The notes under the pieces are model-generated. The model saw only the letters and a program-made list of their open reading frames with translations. It made no database searches and was not told the origin of the DNA. A stretch of DNA of 64,000 nt, taken from positions 539,147 to 603,146 of the forward strand of contig NZ_JADILO010000001.1 in the NCBI RefSeq assembly GCF_015278125.1. Reading direction: 5' to 3'. This document shows positions 58,430-64,000 of this stretch, piece by piece; the stretch's first letter is position 1; the number at the start of each line of letters is the position of its first letter. The DNA is from Vibrio fluminensis (GTDB taxonomy: Bacteria > Pseudomonadota > Gammaproteobacteria > Enterobacterales > Vibrionaceae). A program made the position numbers and the translations under genes.

Positions 58430-59122
58430 ATGCAGACACGTTCAAGTCGTCCGTCTTCAAAAAATTCCACTCAACGTACGACAAAGCGTTTCAAACAATC
58501 AGATAAGTTCGGTAAAGCGAAGACACACTCGTCTTCTCAGCGTAAAAAAACGCCCTCGAATAAACCGCGTATTCGACCAGAAGATCGCAAGGTGCTTATC
58601 TTTAACAAGCCTTTTGACACCTTGACGCAATTTACTGACGGTGACGGTCGCAAAACGCTGGCAGATTTCATCCCAGTGAAAGATGTCTACGCCGCAGGTC
58701 GTCTCGATCGAGACAGCGAAGGCTTACTGGTGCTTACTAATGACGGCATCTTGCAAGCTAAACTGACGCAGCCGCAATCAAAGTCACCTAAGACTTACTG
58801 GGTGCAAGTGGATGGTGCGCCAACGGAAGCCGATCTCGACAAGCTACGCGAAGGGGTTGAGCTCAAAGATGGTATGACCCTACCCGCGAAAGTGGAAGTG
58901 ATGGCCGAACCGCAAGTATGGGAACGCAATCCACCGGTACGTTTTCGCGCTAATATTCCCACCACTTGGCTCGCGATTACGATTATTGAAGGACGCAATC
59001 GTCAAGTTCGCCGTATGACCGCCAACATTGGCTTCCCTACTCTGCGCTTAATTCGTTATTCGATGGGTGATATTGTGCTGGGCGATCTACAACCTGGCGA
59101 ATGGAAAGAAATCACACTATAA
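58430..59122 (+). CDS. rluE: 23S rRNA pseudouridine(2457) synthase RluE
   Basis: 230 aa from ATG 58430, with AGGG upstream. A basic Ser/Arg/Lys-rich N-terminal extension (about 1-50) precedes the RsuA-type catalytic domain: [14 protein letters not shown], then [18 protein letters not shown] with the catalytic Asp, and [14 protein letters not shown]. It modifies 23S rRNA U2457. Confidence 0.9.
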   Translation: MQTRSSRPSSKNSTQRTTKRFKQSDKFGKAKTHSSSQRKKTPSNKPRIRPEDRKVLIFNKPFDTLTQFTDGDGRKTLADFIPVKDVYAAGRLDRDSEGLLVLTNDGILQAKLTQPQSKSPKTYWVQVDGAPTEADLDKLREGVELKDGMTLPAKVEVMAEPQVWERNPPVRFRANIPTTWLAITIIEGRNRQVRRMTANIGFPTLRLIRYSMGDIVLGDLQPGEWKEITL

Positions 59123-59161
59123 AATAGCGCGAATAGGACAATCAATAAGCTGAGCAGAAGT

Positions 59162-59190
59162 AAGCCAATCAGCCACAGTTGGCTTTTTGT
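59162..59190 (+). terminator. Terminator after rluE
   Basis: AAGCCAA and TTGGCTT (59162-59168 with 59179-59185) followed by TTTG. Confidence 0.55.
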
Positions 59191-59266
59191 TTACAAATCT
59201 CAGCTTGAATCCGCCTACTATCTTCACTACGCTTGGCTCTTAATCATCAGAGGCTTTAAACACGCG

Positions 59267-59680
59267 ATGCACGGTCAACCTTCTCGACAACGTTTTCACG
59301 CAATCTGGGCAACTCTATTGGTCGCCTTAGTTGTGATCGCTTGTCTAAACAAAACCCTGACCGCTTCCACTCAATTGCTCTCGTCACAGTGGAGTTCGCA
59401 ATCTAGTGCATTAAATAACAACCATCTTCAGCAACTTTACTTCTCTCATTTTACTGCGCAAATCGACACGCCTTCGAGCAGTGAAGATTCATGCAATCTG
59501 ATTTCGCCAACACTGCCACAGATACAGTCAAAGACTGACTGGTTAGCACCGTTTTTGGTGTTATGTCTGATCGCACTTTTGGCTAACCATGTGCTGGTGC
59601 ATCACTCGGTAAGATTAAGTAAAGTTTCTCTGGTGCCCAAACGGCGATTGCATCTCACTCAGTGTGTTTTTCGCGAATGA
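59267..59680 (+). CDS. ScsA-like small membrane protein (tentative)
   Basis: 137 aa. It has an N-terminal membrane helix (about 12-30), a Ser-rich periplasmic part with one Cys, a second helix (LAPFLVLCLIALLANHVLV) and a basic tail ending RRLHLTQCVFRE. Position directly before an scsB-type gene, size and the terminal RLHLT motif suggest the poorly known ScsA of scs (suppressor of copper sensitivity) operons. The similarity is weak, so this is a tentative label. Its end overlaps the longest frame of the next gene. Confidence 0.5.
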   Translation: MHGQPSRQRFHAIWATLLVALVVIACLNKTLTASTQLLSSQWSSQSSALNNNHLQQLYFSHFTAQIDTPSSSEDSCNLISPTLPQIQSKTDWLAPFLVLCLIALLANHVLVHHSVRLSKVSLVPKRRLHLTQCVFRE

Positions 59681-59783
59681 TCTTGGTTTATCACTAAGTC
59701 AGCGCCCATCGTCGCGTCGACTTATTGAACGTATTTCTATCACGCCCACATCGTGGGTAAATGAACCAAAATCAACTGAATTA

Positions 59784-61925
59784 ATGGAGCAGCAGGTGTT
59801 GCCATTGCTGAATACAATTAAATACTCGCTAAACCGCTCAAGCTTAGCGATGCTTACTCTCTCTATCGCGCTACTGTTTAGCGCGCTCTCATCATCGTTG
59901 GCCCATGCGCAAACAACTGGCTGGATAACGGATGCCAAACATCCTCCGGTCAAATTACGTTTGCTTTTAACCGGAGAGCAGCAGCCTCAGTTAAAACAAG
60001 TGCAAGCCGTATTAGATGTGCGCCTTGAAGGTGAATGGAAAACCTATTGGCGTAGCCCAGGTGAAGCCGGTATCGCCCCTGAATTAAACTGGTCAGATTC
60101 CTCTAATATTGCAGCCGTTGAGTGGCATTGGCCAATCCCCCACTATTTTGAACAGCTGGGGATCATGACCTTAGGCTACAAGCATCAAGTCAGCTTTCCA
60201 CTTACTCTAACGCTCGACAATGCCAATCAAGCAGCCAGACTTAAAGGCAATCTGCGGCTACCTTCCTGTACCGATATCTGTGTGATCACCGATTATCCTA
60301 TCGATCTTAGCGTTGATCCTGCGGTGCTGACACTCGATCCTGACGCGATGTTTTTGTTCAATCAGGGAATGAGCCAGAGCCCGAAAGCCAACGCTGATGT
60401 TAGCGTAACGGCCACCTATTGGAACGCAGAGCAACAGCAGTTTATCGTGCAGCTCAATAACCACCGTCCGTGGCAAACACCGCAAGTCCTGGTTGATGGC
60501 ACGCAAGTTGAAACAGATTTTTTCGCTAAACCAAAGCTCATTATCGACAATGATAAGGGGCTCGACAGCCACCAACTTACCGCAGTATTTGATGTGACGA
60601 ACTGGAAGGGGCATGTTGATTTAACGGGTAAAGCTGTCGCGGTCACGATTTCAGATCACACCTTCGCCACTGAGCGTCAAGTCAGTGTCGGCACTTTACC
60701 GATTCAATATAGCCAAACCGGCTTAGTCACTATGCTCGGCTTTGCGCTACTCGGTGGCTTGCTGCTCAATATCATGCCTTGTGTGTTGCCAGTTCTAGGT
60801 CTTAAGCTCAATAGCATTGCGCTGCAACAGCAAGCGTCGACAAGCCATATTCGCACCTCTTTTATTGCCTCTGCACTTGGCATCATCAGCTCTTTTGCGC
60901 TGATTGCTGGCGCACTGAGTTTGCTAAAACTTGGCGGTGAAAGCATCGGCTGGGGCATTCAATTCCAGAGTGTTGAATTTCTGCTATTGATGTTGGTTGT
61001 CACCCTATTATTCGCGCTTAACTTACTCGGTCTATTTGAGTTTAAATTGCCTTCAAGCTTGAACACTTGGATGGCAAGCCGAGGTGATAGCAGCCATATT
61101 GGTCACTTTATTCAGGGTATGTTCGCCACTCTACTCGCGACGCCTTGTAGTGCGCCATTCTTAGGTACAGCGGTCGCTTATGCGCTCGGCGCAAGTTACT
61201 TAGAGCTATGGATTATCTTTATCGCACTCGGCGTCGGAATGAGCTTGCCTTGGCTGCTATTTGCTCTCGCTCCAAGCTTAATGAGATTGATGCCAAAGCC
61301 TGGGCTTTGGATGAACCGCATCAAACTGTTATTTGGCTTTATGATGCTCGCCACGTCGATTTGGTTAGTCAGTCTGCTTATGCCATTTTTTGGTAAGTTT
61401 GCGGTGCTGATGATTGGTAGCATTATCGTGGTCATCACTGTGATCTGGCTGGGTCGTGTTCACGGTCGAAAACTGCTGATTCCATTGATCGCGTCATTGA
61501 CCCTTTTCGCCGGTGGCGGCTTAGTAGTTGGCAGCCTAACTGCTGGAAACTGGGCGACGCCAGTTGTCGACGACTTGCCTTGGCAAAAACTGCAAGCAGA
61601 CAAAATTGAATCACTGACTCGGCAAAGCAAAACCGTATTCGTCGAAGTGACTGCGGACTGGTGTATTACCTGTAAAGCCAACAAGATTGGCGTAGTGCTA
61701 CAAGACCCGGTTTATACCGCACTGCAACAGCCTAATATGACGTTAATGCTGGGTGATTGGACAACACCAAACCCTAGCGTGACCGAATACCTGCAAAGTC
61801 ATGGACGATATGGCGTGCCATTCAATATTGTTTATGGTCCTAATGCGCCTCAAGGAATCCCTTTACCGGTGATCCTATCAGAGAGCCAAGTGATGGATGC
61901 AATTAAAAGAGCGAGCCAACCATGA
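59784..61925 (+). CDS. scsB: ScsB-type thiol:disulfide reductase (DsbD-like)
   Basis: 713 aa from ATG 59784; the frame opens earlier (GTG 59664), but the signal peptide (MLTLSIALLFSALSSSLAHA) fits the later start. Order: a periplasmic alpha domain with CTDICVITDYPI, a membrane domain of eight helices with IMPCVLPVLGLK and TPCSAPFLGTAVAYALG carrying its paired cysteines, and a C-terminal thioredoxin-like domain with DWCITCKANK. It moves reducing power from cytoplasmic thioredoxin to periplasmic partners, classically in copper tolerance. It overlaps scsD by four bases. Confidence 0.82.
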   Translation: MEQQVLPLLNTIKYSLNRSSLAMLTLSIALLFSALSSSLAHAQTTGWITDAKHPPVKLRLLLTGEQQPQLKQVQAVLDVRLEGEWKTYWRSPGEAGIAPELNWSDSSNIAAVEWHWPIPHYFEQLGIMTLGYKHQVSFPLTLTLDNANQAARLKGNLRLPSCTDICVITDYPIDLSVDPAVLTLDPDAMFLFNQGMSQSPKANADVSVTATYWNAEQQQFIVQLNNHRPWQTPQVLVDGTQVETDFFAKPKLIIDNDKGLDSHQLTAVFDVTNWKGHVDLTGKAVAVTISDHTFATERQVSVGTLPIQYSQTGLVTMLGFALLGGLLLNIMPCVLPVLGLKLNSIALQQQASTSHIRTSFIASALGIISSFALIAGALSLLKLGGESIGWGIQFQSVEFLLLMLVVTLLFALNLLGLFEFKLPSSLNTWMASRGDSSHIGHFIQGMFATLLATPCSAPFLGTAVAYALGASYLELWIIFIALGVGMSLPWLLFALAPSLMRLMPKPGLWMNRIKLLFGFMMLATSIWLVSLLMPFFGKFAVLMIGSIIVVITVIWLGRVHGRKLLIPLIASLTLFAGGGLVVGSLTAGNWATPVVDDLPWQKLQADKIESLTRQSKTVFVEVTADWCITCKANKIGVVLQDPVYTALQQPNMTLMLGDWTTPNPSVTEYLQSHGRYGVPFNIVYGPNAPQGIPLPVILSESQVMDAIKRASQP

Positions 61926-62437
61926 GTAAACCTAAGAAGAAATCCGGTTGGAAATACTGGCTTAAAGAGCTCAGCTTTGCCTTAGTGATCATCGCCGTTG
62001 CCTCTTATGCGATGGACTTTTATCACAGTAGTTCTGCCCCCAAAGGTAAAGCGCCTGAGATTCAAGTGATGGATATTAATGGCAACCCAGTTGATGTGAA
62101 TGCACTTAGTAAACAGGGCGAGCCAGTGATTGTCTATTTCTGGGCGACTTGGTGCGGCGCGTGTAAGTGGGTGAGCCCAACTGTGGATTGGTTTGCCAAC
62201 GATCATCAAGTGGTGACAGTAGCGCTTTCGTCCGGCGACGATGAGCGAATCCAGTCATACCTAGATGCGAAGCAACACCAATTTACGGTAATCAATGATG
62301 TTGAGCAGCCTGTGAGTCAAGCTTGGGGCATTAGCGTTACGCCAACCATTGCGGTGATTAAAGATGGCGAGATCAAGTATCTCACCGCCGGCATCACGAC
62401 GCCTTGGGGGCTGTGGTTGAGAACCATCTTTAGCTGA
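61922..62437 (+). CDS. scsD: ScsD-type membrane-anchored thioredoxin-like protein
   Basis: 171 aa. One N-terminal membrane helix (about 16-28), then a TlpA-like thioredoxin fold with active site WATWCGACKWV and cis-Pro region SVTPTIAVI. It overlaps scsB in ATGA. ScsB probably keeps it reduced. No ScsC (DsbA/DsbG-like) gene is present, unlike the Salmonella scsABCD order. Confidence 0.82.
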   Translation: MSKPKKKSGWKYWLKELSFALVIIAVASYAMDFYHSSSAPKGKAPEIQVMDINGNPVDVNALSKQGEPVIVYFWATWCGACKWVSPTVDWFANDHQVVTVALSSGDDERIQSYLDAKQHQFTVINDVEQPVSQAWGISVTPTIAVIKDGEIKYLTAGITTPWGLWLRTIFS

Positions 62438-62648
62438 TCAACAGGTGTTATTAACAAAGAAAAACGTGAGCTGAGTAACTCATTTACTCAGCTTATCTCA
62501 CTGAAAATAAGCTTCAAACCCGCTTCTCATCTCATCAATTCAAACCAATGAATGATATTAATACTCTCAGTAATTTATTTATTATTATTTCGCCTATAAT
62601 CACTTAGGTGCACATTATTTAATAAACATATAGTTGGCTGAGGTTTTT

Positions 62649-63407
62649 GTGGTTGATACTTATAGCAAATTCGGTGGCACCATGGACATTGACGTTGTCA
62701 GGCAATGCGCACGAATTCGAGTTTATTTGGCACAACACGTCGAAGATTTGGATTTAAACGACATCTGTTATGCGTTTGATGTTCTTTGCTATCTGCTCAG
62801 TAATTCAAGCACGCCTAATAAGCTGGTCGATCAAAGTCATATCACCAACCGGACTATCGACAAGAAAATCGATATTCTTCACCACACTGCGCGCTTTGCT
62901 TTTAACTTGGATCTAGATAAGCAAACTTATCAAAAAATCGGTTTACGTTATATTGAGTTGATTGATTTCAATACCTCAATAATGAAAGATTTCAGTATCA
63001 AAGATAACCTGACAGGTGCTTTTTGTTACGATTACTTAAAATCGCTCGCAGGGCGACTCTCCAAACAAAACTTCCTGCTATTTTTCTTTGATTTAGATAA
63101 CTTAAAAAAGCTAAACGACACTCAAGGACATGAAGCAGGTAATCTTACACTCAAAGCATTTTCCAAAGTTCTACTTGCGAGTGTACGGGTCAACGACTTG
63201 GTGTTTCGTTATGGGGGCGATGAGTTTGTGATTATTTTGCTGAACAATTATATCGAGCCGACACAGCTAATTGCACGTATTGACGCTCAACTAAATGACG
63301 AAATTCAATACAGTGTTGGCTGGGCACACAACAAAGACCTAGATCTGTTTAAAACTATCAAAACTGCAGACTCTTTAATGTATAAAAACAAGAGGAGAAC
63401 GAGATGA
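62649..63407 (+). CDS. GGDEF diguanylate cyclase paired with a BLUF protein
   Basis: 252 aa from GTG 62649, which has TGAGG five bases upstream; a TTG at 62634 and an ATG at 62682 are alternatives. The N-terminal ~130 residues are helical without a named domain. The C-terminal GGDEF domain has DNLTGAFCYDYL, FFDLDNLKKLNDTQGHEAGN and an intact FRYGGDEFVIIL, so it should make c-di-GMP. No clear RxxD inhibitory site is seen before GGDEF. The stop overlaps the start of the BLUF gene (ATGA), so the two are made together. Confidence 0.85.
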   Translation: MVDTYSKFGGTMDIDVVRQCARIRVYLAQHVEDLDLNDICYAFDVLCYLLSNSSTPNKLVDQSHITNRTIDKKIDILHHTARFAFNLDLDKQTYQKIGLRYIELIDFNTSIMKDFSIKDNLTGAFCYDYLKSLAGRLSKQNFLLFFFDLDNLKKLNDTQGHEAGNLTLKAFSKVLLASVRVNDLVFRYGGDEFVIILLNNYIEPTQLIARIDAQLNDEIQYSVGWAHNKDLDLFKTIKTADSLMYKNKRRTR

Positions 63408-63805
63408 AATGCGTTTTATACAGCAGCGACGCGACACTTGGAAACATAGACATCAGCACGCTACTAGGCCATGCGATTGAGAACAACGAAAAATTAGGTA
63501 TAACCGGCTTCCTTATCTCGCACTCTGCAGGATTTATTCAGTATTTTGAGGGGGATGATAAAATTGTTGATGAACTCTATAAAGTAATTTGCTCCGATCC
63601 TCGTCACCATAACGTCTTAACGTTACTTGAGCAGCCAATTACGACACGTATGTATCAAGAGTGGGACATGGGCCATGTGTTTATAGAGGATGACAGGATT
63701 ATTAATATGTTACTGCAAAACGATGGATTACATTGGTTTGAATTTCTAAAACAGCGCACGTTGTTTCTCTATCCCAATGAACTGACTCAGCAACATGCCA
63801 ATTAA
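63404..63805 (+). CDS. BLUF-domain blue-light photoreceptor
   Basis: 133 aa, a short BLUF protein with a ~35-residue tail. The flavin-switch residues are present: Tyr6 in VLYSSDA, Asn28 in ENNEKLGITG, and Gln46 in GFIQYFEG. Trp87 and Met89 (EWDMGH) match the Trp/Met of AppA-type domains. It would bind FAD and respond to blue light. Overlap with the GGDEF gene suggests it controls that enzyme's c-di-GMP output directly. Confidence 0.87.
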   Translation: MKCVLYSSDATLGNIDISTLLGHAIENNEKLGITGFLISHSAGFIQYFEGDDKIVDELYKVICSDPRHHNVLTLLEQPITTRMYQEWDMGHVFIEDDRIINMLLQNDGLHWFEFLKQRTLFLYPNELTQQHAN

Positions 63806-63825
63806 TCACACACCTAAAAAGGTCA

Positions 63826-63858
63826 ATAAAAAAGCCACTTCATCGGAAGTGGCTTTTT
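63826..63858 (+). terminator. Terminator of the GGDEF-BLUF operon
   Basis: AAAAAGCCACTTC-ATCG-GAAGTGGCTTTTT (63828-63858), just past the BLUF stop. Confidence 0.85.
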
Positions 63859-63868
63859 ACTATCTGAT

Positions 63869-64000
63869 TGACCCGTCCTAAATAAGGTTGACACAACCCA
63901 ATCAGAAAATTGGAGAGTGTTATGAAATCAACAGCTAGACGAACCCAACGTGACTATTCATTCGCTTTTAAATTGGATGTTGTTGACCAAGTTGAAAGAG
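63869..64000 (+). mobile_element. Left end of an IS3-family insertion sequence (runs off window)
   Basis: A candidate terminal repeat TGACCCGTCCTAAATAAGG begins at 63869 and is followed by a transposase gene start. Only ~130 bp are visible, so the right end, target duplication and IS name cannot be read. Confidence 0.65.
63922..64000 (+). CDS. IS3-family transposase OrfA, N-terminal fragment
   Basis: Starts ATG 63922 after GGAGAG and runs off the window after 26 codons. The basic N-terminus leading into FAFKLDVVDQVER resembles the helix-turn-helix OrfA proteins of IS3-family elements, which direct recognition of the terminal repeats. Completeness cannot be judged. Confidence 0.65.
   Translation, partial: MKSTARRTQRDYSFAFKLDVVDQVER

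Overview
The window is chromosomal DNA of a Vibrio or a very close relative. The evidence is the conserved gene orders torE-torC-torA, ybgC-tolQRAB-pal-cpoB-nadA next to cydABX-ybgE and ruvCAB, cspD beside clpS-clpA, and a monomeric-type isocitrate dehydrogenase next to rluE. The species cannot be fixed from the sequence alone.

Positions 1 to about 21,540 are a genomic island ending at the 3' end of a tRNA-Ser(GGA) gene (21,543-21,630, minus strand). A decayed tyrosine-integrase C-terminus (about 21,133-21,300) lies just inside it. The island is a DNA phosphorothioation (PT) locus. On the plus strand lie a small hedgehog/M15-like gene, a Dnd-associated methyltransferase and dndB-dndC-dndD-dndE. 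On the minus strand lie the restriction genes dptF-dptG-dptH. A YeeE/YedE-type sulfur transporter is divergent from the start of the locus. No dndA is present in the window. The dnd and dpt operons converge. Between their 3' ends sits a separate minus-strand cassette of three genes: a predicted sulfur-binding HNH endonuclease (type IV enzymes of this family cut PT-DNA), a ParB/Srx-fold protein with an EGNRRL motif, and a protein with a GDGGID...GQ nuclease-like motif. This cassette is the strongest candidate in the window for an undescribed system.

21,700-37,800: alanine exporter alaE, an orphan hybrid histidine kinase, a YecA/UPF0149 protein, a region of degenerate 29-30 bp tandem repeats, a potassium channel, nadA, the Tol-Pal envelope operon, and the cytochrome bd operon with two exact FNR boxes upstream. 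37,764-46,600: ruvBAC, an isolated GH36 alpha-galactosidase, and the TMAO respiration operon torECA. 46,600-52,250: a FetB-like permease without its ATPase, a palindromic pair of DnaA boxes, an overlooked 50-aa gene, focA, a small conserved gene, a PACE efflux pump with a divergent LysR regulator, and yeeZ- and ydcF-like genes.

52,300-64,000: clpA-clpS, cspD, icd, rluE, an scs-type periplasmic thiol/copper locus (scsA-like, scsB, scsD), an overlapping GGDEF-BLUF gene pair that suggests light-controlled c-di-GMP signalling, and the left end of an IS3-family insertion sequence running off the window.
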